Assembly: GCA_034927285.1 (NCBI GenBank) | Contig: JAYFQF010000026.1 | Span: 1-64,000 of the forward strand | From: JAYFQF01 sp034927285 | GTDB taxonomy: Bacteria; Bacillota; Peptococcia; DRI-13; UBA5745 | DNA length: 64,000 nucleotides | Direction of reading: 5' to 3' | Part shown: positions 1-9,012 of the stretch, one piece after another | Position numbering within the stretch: position 1 is the stretch's first letter | How the letters are laid out: every line of letters begins with the position of its first letter | The notes under the pieces: model-generated | Told to the model about the DNA's origin: nothing | Databases searched by the model: none | Seen by the model: the letters and a program-made list of their open reading frames with translations, nothing else | Made by a program: the position numbers and the translations under genes

Positions 1-737
1 CAACGCTGGGTTCAGCTATGGTATTTTTCTTTAAAAAGGAATCTTCACCTCTGGCTCAGCAGGTCATGCTGGGCTTTGCGGCGGGAGTAATGGTGGCGGC
101 GTCCATCTGGTCGCTTTTAATACCGGCGATTGAAGCGGCGGAGGAGGCTGGCGGGATCGGCTGGATCCCTGCCGCCGGCGGTTTTGTGTTGGGCGTGGCT
201 TTTTTGATGCTTTTGCATCAGGTGATGCCCCACCTTCACCCGGGAGAAGCGAAACCCGAGGGCAGCAAATCCAATCTTTCCCGGACTACCCTTTTGGTGT
301 TGGCGGTAACCCTGCATAATATCCCGGAAGGGATGGCTGTAGGCCTGTCTTTTGCCCTGGCCGCCCAAAACGGCAATCCGGCTTTATATACTGCCGCCAT
401 GGCCTTGGCGGTGGGTATCGGCATTCAGAATTTTCCTGAAGGGGCGGCTATTTCCCTGCCTTTGCGCCAGGAGGGGATGAGCCGGAGCAAGGCGTTTATC
501 AGCGGCAGCCTGTCCGGGATCGTGGAGCCTGTCTTCGGCATCCTGACGGTGGCGGTTTCCGCCTGGATCGCGCCGTTTATGCCCTGGCTTTTAGCTTTGG
601 CTGCCGGCGCTATGCTTTATGTGGTGGTGGAAGAACTGATTCCGGAAGCCCATCTGGGGGAGCATTCGAACTACGGCACACTGGGCTTTATGGCCGGTTT
701 TCTTATCATGATGATTTTGGACGTGGCTTTGGGCTGA
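1..737 (+). CDS. ZIP-family divalent metal transporter (GufA/ZupT type), 5' end cut off
   Basis: Membrane transporter of the ZIP family, which moves Zn2+ and related divalent cations into the cytoplasm. The frame is open to the window edge (codons from base 3), so the ATG at 18 is probably internal and the true start lies outside. Two ZIP metal-site motifs are visible, HNIPEG and QNFPEG, in consecutive hydrophobic segments, and a loop with several His (HQVMPHLHPGE) lies before them. Most of the chain is hydrophobic with at least six membrane segments. The stop codon lies in a short tandem duplication (729-761). Family assignment is firm; the metal is inferred. Confidence 0.88.
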   Translation, partial: TLGSAMVFFFKKESSPLAQQVMLGFAAGVMVAASIWSLLIPAIEAAEEAGGIGWIPAAGGFVLGVAFLMLLHQVMPHLHPGEAKPEGSKSNLSRTTLLVLAVTLHNIPEGMAVGLSFALAAQNGNPALYTAAMALAVGIGIQNFPEGAAISLPLRQEGMSRSKAFISGSLSGIVEPVFGILTVAVSAWIAPFMPWLLALAAGAMLYVVVEELIPEAHLGEHSNYGTLGFMAGFLIMMILDVALG

Positions 738-761
738 AACATGACCTTGGGCTGAAACATG
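729..761 (+). repeat. 15-bp direct repeat over the stop codon of the ZIP gene
   Basis: TTGGGCTGAAACATG occurs at 729-743 and again at 747-761, an offset of 18 bases. The first copy holds the TGA stop of the ZIP gene. Two more degenerate 18-base copies seem to follow to about 800 (ttcgggatgagatacag and ttggactgggatgcctg). See the finding on stop-codon duplications. Confidence 0.75.
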
Positions 762-844
762 GCTTCGGGATGAGATACAGCTTGGACTGGGATGCCTGAA
801 TCAAAGGCTGAACCGGCCGGATAATGGGAAAGGAGCGCGGGTTG

Positions 845-1471
845 ATGAAAGTGATCGCGATAAACGGCAGTCCCCGGAAAGACGGCAATACAAGCCAGGC
901 ACTGAAAATTATGGCGGAGGAAATGGAACGTCAGGGCATAGAAGTTGAAATCATCCAAATTGGCCAGCTGGATATCCATGGATGCATCGGCTGTGGGTAC
1001 TGCCGGACTTCCGAAGGAAATCACTGCGTTTTCAAAGAGGATATTGTCAATGAAGCCGCGAAGAAAATGCGAGAGGCAGACGGCTTTATTCTTGCTTCCC
1101 CCACCTATTATGCCGGGATAGCGGGAACGATGAAGGCTTTTCTGGACAGGGTGTTTTTTACCAGTTCAGGTTATTTCAAATTTAAGGTCGCTACTTCTGT
1201 ATCGGTTGTAAGACGCGCCGGGGGTGTGGACGTTGTACACCAGCTTAATAACTATCTTAATTTAGCTCAGACAGTTATGCCGCCGTCCCAATATTGGACA
1301 GTGGCGTACGGTATGGAAAAGGGAGAAGTGATTCAGGACGGAGAAGGCATTCAGACCCTTCGTAAAAACGCTGCAGCAATGGCCTGGCTCCTTAAGATCA
1401 TTGACGCGGGAAAGGAGAGGACACCCTTCCCTCCGGAGGAAGGCCATATTATGACGAACTTCATCCGATAA
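845..1471 (+). CDS. NADPH-dependent FMN reductase / iron-sulfur flavoprotein family
   Basis: Flavodoxin-fold oxidoreductase of 208 residues. It opens with the FMN phosphate-loop pattern MKVIAINGSPRKDGNTSQAL, followed by a Cys motif (CIGCGYC, then C in GNHCVF) as in iron-sulfur-flavoprotein relatives, and the ASPTYYAGIAGTMKAFLDR segment typical of this family. The ATG at 845 is chosen over an in-frame ATG at 824 because an AAGGAG box at 829-834 is spaced correctly for 845. Substrate unknown; likely a quinone, metal or flavin reductase. The three Cys could hold an Fe-S cluster or disulfide. The gene ends in a 19-bp tandem duplication and is followed by a hairpin. Confidence 0.85.
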   Translation: MKVIAINGSPRKDGNTSQALKIMAEEMERQGIEVEIIQIGQLDIHGCIGCGYCRTSEGNHCVFKEDIVNEAAKKMREADGFILASPTYYAGIAGTMKAFLDRVFFTSSGYFKFKVATSVSVVRRAGGVDVVHQLNNYLNLAQTVMPPSQYWTVAYGMEKGEVIQDGEGIQTLRKNAAAMAWLLKIIDAGKERTPFPPEEGHIMTNFIR

Positions 1472-1490
1472 GACGAACTTCATCTGATAA
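1453..1490 (+). repeat. 19-bp tandem duplication over a stop codon
   Basis: GACGAACTTCATCCGATAA (1453-1471) is followed at once by GACGAACTTCATCTGATAA (1472-1490), one mismatch. The first unit ends exactly on the TAA stop of the flavoprotein gene, so the second unit supplies a second in-frame stop. Confidence 0.9.
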
Positions 1491-1491
1491 A

Positions 1492-1530
1492 ATGAGAAGA
1501 ACCCCGCCGGAAACGGGGATCTTTTCTCAT
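1492..1530 (+). terminator. Hairpin after the flavoprotein gene
   Basis: ATGAGAA (1492-1498) pairs with TTCTCAT (1524-1530), and inside it CCCCG (1502-1506) pairs with CGGGG (1514-1518). A CTTTT run lies within the 3' arm rather than after it, so termination efficiency is uncertain. Confidence 0.5.
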
Positions 1531-1618
1531 CTTCCTTTTCGATTATTTATAGAAGCTTTACTTTACCATATTTCTTTACCTGATTCTTTACCTGACAGGG
1601 TAAGTTACGGAGGAAGCT

Positions 1619-1918
1619 ATGAGTATTTTTGAGGCGGGAATGCTGATTTGTTTTGGTTTTGCCTGGCCGGTAAATATCTACAAGTCCTATAAATCCAGGA
1701 CGGCCAAGGGAAAGAGCGTTTTCTTTCTGCTGATCATCATTCTGGGCTATGTCTTCGGCATCATAAACAAGTTGCTTTATAACCGGGATATCGTATTGAT
1801 CTTGTACGTACTGAATATGCTGATGGTATCTGTGGACGTCTGCTTTTATTTCAGAAATCAGAAATTAGACAAACAGCAGGATGCCCAGGCGGCATGTGAA
1901 TGCAAAACCGAAGAGTAA
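1619..1918 (+). CDS. Small PQ-loop (SemiSWEET-like) membrane protein
   Basis: A 99-residue protein with three predicted membrane helices (about residues 5-20, 33-53 and 58-77) and a charged C-terminal tail with Cys. The segment FAWPVNIYKSYKSRTAKGKS is a PQ-loop in which the usual Pro-Gln is Pro-Val, followed by the basic stretch normal for the family. Bacterial SemiSWEETs of this size form dimers and move sugars; that role is only inferred here. Start supported by GGAGG at 1611-1615. It stands alone; no partner gene is obvious. Confidence 0.7.
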   Translation: MSIFEAGMLICFGFAWPVNIYKSYKSRTAKGKSVFFLLIIILGYVFGIINKLLYNRDIVLILYVLNMLMVSVDVCFYFRNQKLDKQQDAQAACECKTEE

Positions 1919-2063
1919 TAGGGCTCCGGTTCCGGTAGCATCCTGGCACCGTCATCAGTAACATTATCACAGTAACATCCTCAATGACGTCATCATTAAC
2001 GCCTTCAGTTACATATCCGGCAATACCCGGGCAATCCCCCTTGCTAACGCCCCCGCCACATCC

Positions 2064-3080
2064 TCAGTAACGGCCGAAGGTGCAGTTGGGAAAGTGGCAG
2101 ACGGGACATTGCAGGCAAAGGCCGCCGTCTCCCAGCCGGATAAAATCGGCTTTGGTAAAGGACTCACCGGTAAAAAGCTGAGGCAGAACCACGTCTAAAA
2201 CCGTGGTTTTGGCGTGGATGGCCGCGCCGGGAACGCCGATCAGGGCGGCATCGCCCAGGTAACCAAGCATAAACATATTGCCGGGCTGGGAAGGTACCCC
2301 TTGGGTAACGATCCTGGCTCCGGTATTTTTTATGGCCGTAGGCGTTAAGTCGTCCGGGTCCACCGACATGCCGCCGGTGAAGATAATCAGATCTGCGCCC
2401 TGGTCCAGGTATTGACGGGCCGCCTTATCCAGCATATCCGGATCGTCGTCACAGAAAGTGACCCCCAGAATTTTCGCGGGATAAGAGGACAGTTTTTCCC
2501 GGATCACCGGCTGAAAAAGATCCTGGATCCTGTGATGATAAACCTCGGAGCCGGTGATGACCACGCCGGTTTTCCGGGGAAGATAAGGATGGATAGCAAA
2601 AAGGGATTTACCCTGGCACAGGATGCGGGCTTTCTCGATCTGTACCGCTTTGGTTACCAGGGGAACGATCCGCATGCTGGCGATTTTCATGCCCGGCTCC
2701 ACAGGATAGTGGTCGGCAATGGTGGATATCGTGATATCGCCGACGGAATTCAATTCTTTTAAAAGCCGTCGATCTACCCGGAATTGGCCGCGGATTTTGG
2801 CGCTGAGGGTAATCTTTCCTTCGCTTACCTCCGAATAGCCGGCTTCCGGCAGATAAGTCATCTCCGCCAGGGCCCTGGCGGCGTCTTCTTCGTGGATTTC
2901 ACCGGCTTCCTCTTCCCAGACAAAGAGATATTGCTTGCCCAGGTCCAGAAGAAGCGGAATATCTTCCGGGACCACCACATGTCCCCGCCGAAAAGCCGGA
3001 CCCTTAAAACCCTGCTTTACGGCGGTGATATCGTGGCATAAGGTAAGTCCTGCTGCCTCCGTGGTTTTGACCTTTTTCAT
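2064..3080 (-). CDS. MoeA-like molybdopterin-binding protein
   Basis: A 338-residue protein with a MoeA-type N-terminal part and a MoaB/MogA-like molybdopterin-binding domain (about 170-310: TGSEVYHHRIQD, then FTGGMSVDPDDLTP, the GGxS/T-DD pattern of these domains). Full MoeA is about 400 residues, so this is the shorter clostridial relative. It ends in a Cys-rich tail, CLQCPVCHFPNCTFGRY, that could bind metal. A ribosome site AAAGGAGGAGAACCA precedes the ATG. It is divergent from modABC, which supports a role in molybdenum cofactor assembly or sensing; the exact step is not clear. Confidence 0.8.
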   Translation of the reverse strand: MKKVKTTEAAGLTLCHDITAVKQGFKGPAFRRGHVVVPEDIPLLLDLGKQYLFVWEEEAGEIHEEDAARALAEMTYLPEAGYSEVSEGKITLSAKIRGQFRVDRRLLKELNSVGDITISTIADHYPVEPGMKIASMRIVPLVTKAVQIEKARILCQGKSLFAIHPYLPRKTGVVITGSEVYHHRIQDLFQPVIREKLSSYPAKILGVTFCDDDPDMLDKAARQYLDQGADLIIFTGGMSVDPDDLTPTAIKNTGARIVTQGVPSQPGNMFMLGYLGDAALIGVPGAAIHAKTTVLDVVLPQLFTGESFTKADFIRLGDGGLCLQCPVCHFPNCTFGRY

Positions 3081-3248
3081 TGGTTCTCCTCCTTTGATGC
3101 GGTAGCCTGTCCGCGGGCCCGACGCTATGGCGGCTGGTCAGGGCCCATTTTTGCGGTGATTTTTTCCGGGATTCTTTCTCGGGATTCTTTCTTTAGAATA
3201 GCGCAGAGATGGTTTCGGGGCAACAGCTTTTTTGGGCAAAGGGGTTTC

Positions 3249-3285
3249 TTGACAAGGCAAACGTTATATGCTATCGTGAATAACG
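3249..3285 (+). promoter_or_regulatory. modA promoter with ModE-like operator
   Basis: A -35 box TTGACA (3249-3254) and a -10 box TATCGT (3272-3277) are separated by 17 bases. The palindrome CGTTAT (3262-3267) - 12 bases - ATAACG (3280-3285) lies over the -10 box and has the arm sequence and spacing I know from operators of ModE, the molybdate-responsive repressor. Occupancy would block RNA polymerase, giving repression when molybdate is plentiful. No modE gene is in this window. Confidence 0.65.
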
Positions 3286-3320
3286 AATTATTAAACTATT
3301 TTATAAATCGGGAGGGAATT

Positions 3321-4226
3321 ATGATGAAAAGGAATATGCTTTTGTGTTTAGCTCTGCTATTAACCCTGCTGCTGACTTTTGGATTGCTGGCAGGCTGCGG
3401 CGGAAACGGCGCTGACCAGAATACCCCCGGTTCCGGCACTGAAAACGGCGCCGGGGATATCGGAGCGGAAAACGGCCAGGCAGCGGAGCAGCAGCCGGTG
3501 GAGCTTTCGGTTTTTGCCGCCGCCTCGATGACGGAATCCCTCAATGAGATTGCTGAAATGTATAAGACTGTGGCGCCAAATGTGACTCTGGTCTATAATT
3601 TTGATTCCAGCGGCACGCTGAAGACCCAGATCGAAGAAGGCGCCGACTGCGATATCTTCATCTCCGCGGCCCAAAAGCAGATGAATCAATTGGATATTAC
3701 CGCTAAAGAGGAAGCTAACCCCGACAAGCTGGATTTTGTGGACTCCGCTACCCGTTTTAACCTGGTGGGTAACTCGGTGGTGATGATTGTCCCGGAAGAT
3801 TCCGACAAGGAGATCAGCGATTTTTCCGATGTGACGACGGATAAGGTGAGTCTCATCGCTCTGGGAAATTCCGACGTCCCCGTAGGCCAGTATTCCGAAG
3901 AAATCTATACCTACCTGGGGCTTTGGGAAAAAATGAAGGAGGCCAATAAGATCACTTTTGGCTCCAACGTGAAAGAAGTATTGTCCCAGGTGGCAGCCGG
4001 TTCCGTGGACTGCGGCGTGGTCTACAGCACCGACGCAGCCACCGCCGAAGGGGTTAAGGTAGTGGCGGTAGCTCCCGAAGGCAGCCATCAGGCCATCACC
4101 TATCCGGCGGCAGTGATGAAAAACGCCGGAGATAAAGAAGCGGCTCAGGCCTTCATCGAATATCTGAAGAGCGACGCCTGTTCCGCGGTCTTTGAAAAGA
4201 TCGGCTTTATTATTCCTGAAAGATAG
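3321..4226 (+). CDS. modA: Molybdate ABC transporter substrate-binding lipoprotein
   Basis: Captures molybdate (or tungstate) outside the membrane and delivers it to ModBC. The 301-residue protein starts at ATG 3321, nine bases after GGGAGG. A lipoprotein signal runs to the lipobox LLAGC with Cys26, followed by a Gly/Asn-rich linker of about 35 residues. The mature domain shows ModA features: VFAAASMTESLNEIAE at its start, NFDSSGTLKTQIEEGADCDIF, and the C-terminal pattern VVYSTDAATAEGVKVVA. It is first in modABC, 46 bases before modB, under a ModE-like operator. An upstream in-frame extension has no signal peptide and was rejected. Confidence 0.95.
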   Translation: MMKRNMLLCLALLLTLLLTFGLLAGCGGNGADQNTPGSGTENGAGDIGAENGQAAEQQPVELSVFAAASMTESLNEIAEMYKTVAPNVTLVYNFDSSGTLKTQIEEGADCDIFISAAQKQMNQLDITAKEEANPDKLDFVDSATRFNLVGNSVVMIVPEDSDKEISDFSDVTTDKVSLIALGNSDVPVGQYSEEIYTYLGLWEKMKEANKITFGSNVKEVLSQVAAGSVDCGVVYSTDAATAEGVKVVAVAPEGSHQAITYPAAVMKNAGDKEAAQAFIEYLKSDACSAVFEKIGFIIPER

Positions 4227-4272
4227 CGCTGCTTCATTATTCCCAAAAGATTAGCGTTGAGGTACCGGACTC

Positions 4273-4938
4273 ATGGATTGGTTTCCCTTACTGAACTCCC
4301 TCAGGATCGCGGCGATTTCAACAACAATTACTTTTTTCGCCGGGATCTTCGCTGCCTACTATATCGCTAAGCTGTCCCGCTGGCTAAAGGGGATCCTGGA
4401 CTGTGTCCTGACCCTGCCGCTGGTGCTGCCGCCTACGGTAGTAGGCTTTTTTCTGCTGAAAACCATCGGCCCCAAAGGCCCTGTGGGCGGGCTGGTGCTG
4501 GAGCTATTGGGGCTGAAGCTGACCATGGCCTGGTATTCGGCAATCTTTGCCACAGTTATCGTTACCTTTCCCCTGATGTACCGGACGGCCCGGGGGGCCT
4601 TTGAAGCCTTTGATGTCAACCTGGCTAATTCCGGCCGCACTCTTGGATTATCCAATACCTATGTCTTCTGGCGCGTCATGATGCCCTGTTGTAAACAGGG
4701 CATCATTGCCGGTACGGTGCTGGCTTTTGCCCGGGCTTTGGGCGAGTATGGAGCCACCACCATGGTTACCGGCTATATCCCCGGCCGTACCGCCACCATT
4801 TCCACTACGGTTTATCAGCTGTGGCGGGAGGGCAACGACGCTTTGGCTTACCGGTGGGTGGGGATAAATCTTTTGATCTCCTTTGCTGTGCTGGCGGCGG
4901 TGAACCTGCTGGAGAAAAAAAACGGAGGCCGCCCATGA
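4273..4938 (+). CDS. modB: Molybdate ABC transporter permease
   Basis: Inner-membrane permease of the molybdate importer, 221 residues and five to six membrane segments. The EAA loop that contacts ModC is seen as ARALGEYGATTMVTGYIPGR near residue 155. The family signature LPLVLPPTVVGFFLL is at about 47-61. Length is normal. The stop overlaps the modC start in an ATGA, so the two are translationally coupled. Confidence 0.95.
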   Translation: MDWFPLLNSLRIAAISTTITFFAGIFAAYYIAKLSRWLKGILDCVLTLPLVLPPTVVGFFLLKTIGPKGPVGGLVLELLGLKLTMAWYSAIFATVIVTFPLMYRTARGAFEAFDVNLANSGRTLGLSNTYVFWRVMMPCCKQGIIAGTVLAFARALGEYGATTMVTGYIPGRTATISTTVYQLWREGNDALAYRWVGINLLISFAVLAAVNLLEKKNGGRP

Positions 4939-6011
4939 GCATATATGTGGAGATAAAAAAAGATTTCGGCGCCTTTCTTTTGGACGTGCAGTTTTCCTCT
5001 CAGGGCGGGGTTCTGGCGCTTTTGGGTCCCTCGGGCTGCGGCAAAAGCCTGACTTTGGGCTGTGTCGCCGGCATCGTCCGTCCGGATTCCGGGCGTATCG
5101 AGATAGACGGGGTTACGTTGTTTGACTCTGCTAAAGGGATTAATCTGACGCCCCAGGAGCGTCAGGTAGGCCTGCTTTTTCAACACTATGCCCTGTTCCC
5201 CAACATGACGGTGGAAGAAAACCTGCTGACCGGCGCCCGCCGGGAAAAAGACCGGCGCCGCCGCCGGAAGATGGTGGAGGAAGCCTTGGCGGCTTTTTAT
5301 CTGCAAGGGCTGGAAAAGCACTATCCCGCCCAGCTTTCCGGCGGTCAGCAGCAGCGGACGGCTCTGGCCCGCATCCTGATTTCCCAGCCGCGGCTTTTGA
5401 TGCTTGACGAGCCTTTTTCCGCTTTGGACAGCCATCTGCGCTGGGAAATGGAGCAGGAGGTGCGGGAAGTCATCCGCCGTTTTCCAAAACCGGTGATCCT
5501 GGTATCCCACGATAGGGAAGAGGTTTTTCGGTTAAGCGATCAGATTGCGGTGATGAACGCCGGCAGGATCGACGCCATGGGCGGAAAAAAGGCAGTGTTT
5601 TCCCGGCCGGGCACCCGGCAGAGCGCGGCTTTGACCGGCTGCAAAAATATCTCCCGGGCCCAAAAGCTCTCCCCCTGCAGCCTGAACGCCCTGGATTGGG
5701 GATTGGTTCTGGAGACCGGGGAGGAAATCCCTGAGGATATGTCTTATGTGGGGATCCGGGCCCATGATATCCGGCGGGCAGAAAATGGAGCGCTCAACAG
5801 CTTTTGCCTTAAGGTCGCCGACTGCATAGAGAACCCCTTCTCCCGCATCCTTATACTGTGCAAGGAGGAAAACGGCCGGGAAGGGCCAGAAAAACGCCAA
5901 TTGCTGCGCTGGGAGTTGTCGAAAGAGGATTGGCGGCAGGAAGGAAAGGAATCCGCCGGGCAAAAGGTGGAGGTGAGTCTGCCGCCGGAGGCTTTGCTGC
6001 TGCTGCGGTAG
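4935..6011 (+). CDS. modC: Molybdate ABC transporter ATP-binding protein
   Basis: ATPase that powers ModAB. The 358-residue protein starts at ATG 4935, overlapping the modB stop, with GGAGG just upstream. Walker A GPSGCGKS (31-38), Q-loop FQHYALFPNMTVEENL, signature LSGGQQQR, Walker B LLMLDEP and the switch His in LVSHD are all present. The last 100 or so residues form the regulatory extension where ModC proteins carry a molybdate-binding (Mop/TOBE) domain; here it is divergent. A strong terminator follows. Confidence 0.94.
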   Translation: MSIYVEIKKDFGAFLLDVQFSSQGGVLALLGPSGCGKSLTLGCVAGIVRPDSGRIEIDGVTLFDSAKGINLTPQERQVGLLFQHYALFPNMTVEENLLTGARREKDRRRRRKMVEEALAAFYLQGLEKHYPAQLSGGQQQRTALARILISQPRLLMLDEPFSALDSHLRWEMEQEVREVIRRFPKPVILVSHDREEVFRLSDQIAVMNAGRIDAMGGKKAVFSRPGTRQSAALTGCKNISRAQKLSPCSLNALDWGLVLETGEEIPEDMSYVGIRAHDIRRAENGALNSFCLKVADCIENPFSRILILCKEENGREGPEKRQLLRWELSKEDWRQEGKESAGQKVEVSLPPEALLLLR

Positions 6012-6080
6012 GCAGGGCGGCAGAGCGGGAAAAGTAAGGGCAATAACTGCAGGTCGTATTTTAAAATCGGGTGTACTTTA

Positions 6081-6118
6081 AGATCGGGCCATCGGTTTAC
6101 CGGCGGCCCGATCTTTTA
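6081..6118 (+). terminator. Rho-independent terminator of modABC
   Basis: A perfect 10-bp stem, AGATCGGGCC (6081-6090) with GGCCCGATCT (6105-6114), a 14-base loop, and TTTT directly after. Confidence 0.85.
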
Positions 6119-6319
6119 TGGTAAGGCCTTGTCGGTTTTTTCGCCGCCGCCGGCAAGGGCAGCTTCATGGCCCGCACAATGGCTTCAGGCCCGGCAAAAG
6201 CTTTTGGCCGGGGTCAGGGGTCAGGGGCTTCTTTCGCCGCCGGAGCCTTGCTTTGGACAGGGGCTGGAAAGCCGAGGAGATTTAAGTGAGAAAAATCCGA
6301 TACCGTATTTGAAATAAGC
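6119..6319. other. Intergenic stretch without a supported gene
   Basis: A 62-codon open frame at 6129-6317 has no ribosome site, no recognisable motif and runs right after the modC terminator, so it is not called. Nothing else is visible here. Confidence 0.6.
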
Positions 6320-6349
6320 TTGTACCGGATCTTTTTTTGATGATATAAT
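6320..6349 (+). promoter_or_regulatory. Promoter of the MalT/LuxR-type regulator
   Basis: TTGTAC (6320-6325), 18 bases, then a perfect TATAAT (6344-6349). The start codon of the next gene is about 130 bases further on, leaving a leader in which I see no clear structure. Confidence 0.65.
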
Positions 6350-6483
6350 GAGCGCAGCGAATTTCATCATCATTCTCCTCGAAATTTATTAAATTATGAC
6401 CTTAAAATTCAAAGTATTCAAAATTTATCGTTTCAGCTATGCCAGGGCCATGAAGAGGAAAAAATTAAGGAAGGAGGTCCCGG

Positions 6484-9012
6484 ATGCTTTCCTTATTGAA
6501 CGAAAAATTTATGCCGGCCGCGCTGCCGGAAGTATGCGTCTCCCGCCGCCGGCTTTTGAATCTTTTCCATAAAGCGGCCCAGGGCCGTTTCACCTATGTG
6601 GGAGCCCCTGCCGGCAGCGGTAAAACGGTATCCGCCCTTTTGTGGCTGGCCGCCTGCGGGCGCCAGGCCGTATGGATCGGCCTGGATGCTTATGACAACG
6701 CGCCGTCGGTTTTCTATAAGCAGCTGGCCACCGGTATCTATTCTACCCAGCCGGAAAATGCGAACATGAGAAGTATCCTGACGGATCCCGCCTTTTCCTC
6801 GTCGCCGGTAGAGCATACCGTGTACCTTTTGTCGGAGCTTACACCCAATGACAGACTGTACGCGCTGGCCCTCGACGATATTCATTTGATCACCAACCAG
6901 GAGATCATAAAATCCTTGCCTGCGGTACTAAGGCGTCTGCCTTATTCCTTTGTCGTGCTGCTCCTGTCCAGAAACCGGCTGCCGGAGGAATACCGGGAGC
7001 TGATCAAGGACGAAAAGAACCAGGTGATCGACGGAGGAGAGCTGCGGTTTAGCCAGGAGGAGATCCGGCAATATTTTAACAGTCTGGGGCGGTCCCTTTC
7101 ACCGGAGGAAGCCCGGTTTGCCCAATTGATCACAGGGGGATGGGCCATCGGCGTAACCGCCATTGCCAAAAGCGGGAACATTGAGCTGGGACAGGCAGGC
7201 TATGGGTTTGAACGCTATCTAAAGGAGCATCTTTGGGAAAAATGGGATGAAGGCCTGAGGGAGTTCATGCTGAAAACCTCCGTTGTGGACGAAATGACGG
7301 AAGAACTGGCCCGGGCCCTGACCGGGCGCCAGGACAGCGGGGCTGTGCTTCAGGAGCTTTGCGCCCAGAATTCTTTTATCAGCCGCACAGGCGGCGGCGT
7401 ATACCGCTACCACCATCTGTTCCTGGAATTCCTGCGGGGCATGGCAAAGGGAAGGGGCAGGGAGACCGCCGCTTTGAACAGGATCGCGGCGGAATATTAT
7501 CTGGCTGCCGGCCAGTACCTGACAGCCCGCCGTTATGCGGTCAAAAGCGGCGATATCCAGGTAGTTATGCAGATGATTTACCGGTTTACCCAATATACAA
7601 ACCCATCCCTGGACGAATACGTGGCCTTTTCCCGGGTATTCAACAAAGATGAGCTGACGGAGGAAGTCTGTGAGCGTTACCCGTTTTTATACACCACCCA
7701 TTTGTACGTAGCTTATTTGTCCGGAAACGCTAAAAGGATGGAGTATTATCTGGACAAACTGTATCGGCATCTGGACCTGATCGCCAAAGAGTTTCCGCAG
7801 TTCCTGGAGATGGTTATTCTGGAAATCACCCTTGACCACAGGACCCCTTTTTCCCGGCAGATTGAAAAATTCTCCGCTCTGCCGCCGATAACCTATCGGA
7901 ACGAAAGCCAGCAGGGCGCCAGCATCACGCTGCAAATGCCCTTTCTGCATCGCAGCAACCGGGATTATTACGAGCTGGCGGATGAAAAAATAATGGCAAA
8001 GCTTTCGGAAACCTTTGCCAAGCTGCTTAGGGAGCATTTTAAAATAACCCGGCCCTGCCTGGCCGCCGGCTTTTTGCTGGAAAAAAACCGCTTGGAGGAG
8101 GCCTTGACTTTTGCCCTGGAGGCTAAGGAAATGACCGGAGAAATCCAGAGCCCGGAGTTTATCTTTGCCGCCCATATGCATCTGGCCGCCGTTTACTATG
8201 CCATGGGTGAGGAAGAGCTGTTAAAGGAAGTCTTCCAGGAAACGGAAACCCGTATCGAGGCCGCCGGCGCTCACTATTTAGGAAAGAATTTCCTGGCGTA
8301 TAAAACCAGACTGCGGCTGTGGAACGGCGATAAAAGCGCCGCCGGGGAATGGCTGAAAAATTACTTTGTCACCCAGCGGGAGCAGATTCCCCTTTACAAG
8401 GTCTTTCAGTATTTTACCACGGCGAGGGCATACATGGTTTTGGATCAGCCGGAAAAGGCCCTGGAGGTCCTCCGAAAGCTCCGGCAGCTTGCGGAAGACT
8501 TTCGCCGCCCCTTGGATATCGCTGAAGCCAGGATGCTGGAGGCTTGCCTGGAATGGGCTGCCGGCAGCCGCAGGGAAGCCGCGGCCACCCTGGAGGAGGT
8601 CCTCTTGACTATGCAGCCCCACGGCTTTATCCGTATCGTTGCCGACGAGGGGTCGGCGGTGACCCCGGTGCTGAAGCGCGTGCTGGCCAAGGTGAATCAG
8701 GAGGGGTACAGGGGCGGTCTCACCAGGGCGTATGTTACGGAGGTGCTGCTGGCGGCCCACGGTGTTTCCAAGCTGCATCAGGGAGTAACGGCAAATATGG
8801 TAAAGAGCCGCAAGCCCGTCAAGCTGTCCAGACAACAAAGACACATGATCGGGCTTTTGGCCCAGGGATATAAAAATTCTAAAATTGCCGAGATCAGCGG
8901 TCTTGCCGTTCCCACGGTAAAGGGGCATCTCATGCTGGCCTATGAGAAGCTGGGGGTAAATAACGCCATGGACGCCGTACTGAAGGCCAGGGAATTAGGG
9001 ATTATCGAATAG
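6484..9012 (+). CDS. LuxR-family transcriptional regulator, MalT/LAL type with STAND ATPase
   Basis: An 842-residue cytoplasmic transcription factor of the large ATP-binding LuxR class. Walker A is GAPAGSGKT (40-48), and a Walker-B-like ALALDDIHL follows near residue 120. The middle is rich in helical TPR-like repeats that in MalT bind the inducer. The C-terminal helix-turn-helix of the LuxR type is at about 775-842 (KLSRQQRHMIGLLAQGYKNS, then IAEISGLAVPTVKGHL). AAGGAGG precedes the ATG. Its effector and targets cannot be read from the sequence. The last 18 bases overlap the end of the convergent antiporter gene. Confidence 0.9.
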   Translation: MLSLLNEKFMPAALPEVCVSRRRLLNLFHKAAQGRFTYVGAPAGSGKTVSALLWLAACGRQAVWIGLDAYDNAPSVFYKQLATGIYSTQPENANMRSILTDPAFSSSPVEHTVYLLSELTPNDRLYALALDDIHLITNQEIIKSLPAVLRRLPYSFVVLLLSRNRLPEEYRELIKDEKNQVIDGGELRFSQEEIRQYFNSLGRSLSPEEARFAQLITGGWAIGVTAIAKSGNIELGQAGYGFERYLKEHLWEKWDEGLREFMLKTSVVDEMTEELARALTGRQDSGAVLQELCAQNSFISRTGGGVYRYHHLFLEFLRGMAKGRGRETAALNRIAAEYYLAAGQYLTARRYAVKSGDIQVVMQMIYRFTQYTNPSLDEYVAFSRVFNKDELTEEVCERYPFLYTTHLYVAYLSGNAKRMEYYLDKLYRHLDLIAKEFPQFLEMVILEITLDHRTPFSRQIEKFSALPPITYRNESQQGASITLQMPFLHRSNRDYYELADEKIMAKLSETFAKLLREHFKITRPCLAAGFLLEKNRLEEALTFALEAKEMTGEIQSPEFIFAAHMHLAAVYYAMGEEELLKEVFQETETRIEAAGAHYLGKNFLAYKTRLRLWNGDKSAAGEWLKNYFVTQREQIPLYKVFQYFTTARAYMVLDQPEKALEVLRKLRQLAEDFRRPLDIAEARMLEACLEWAAGSRREAAATLEEVLLTMQPHGFIRIVADEGSAVTPVLKRVLAKVNQEGYRGGLTRAYVTEVLLAAHGVSKLHQGVTANMVKSRKPVKLSRQQRHMIGLLAQGYKNSKIAEISGLAVPTVKGHLMLAYEKLGVNNAMDAVLKARELGIIE

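Noticed and set aside
6129..6317. 62-codon open frame after modC
   Set aside because: No ribosome site, no motif, lies directly after a terminator.
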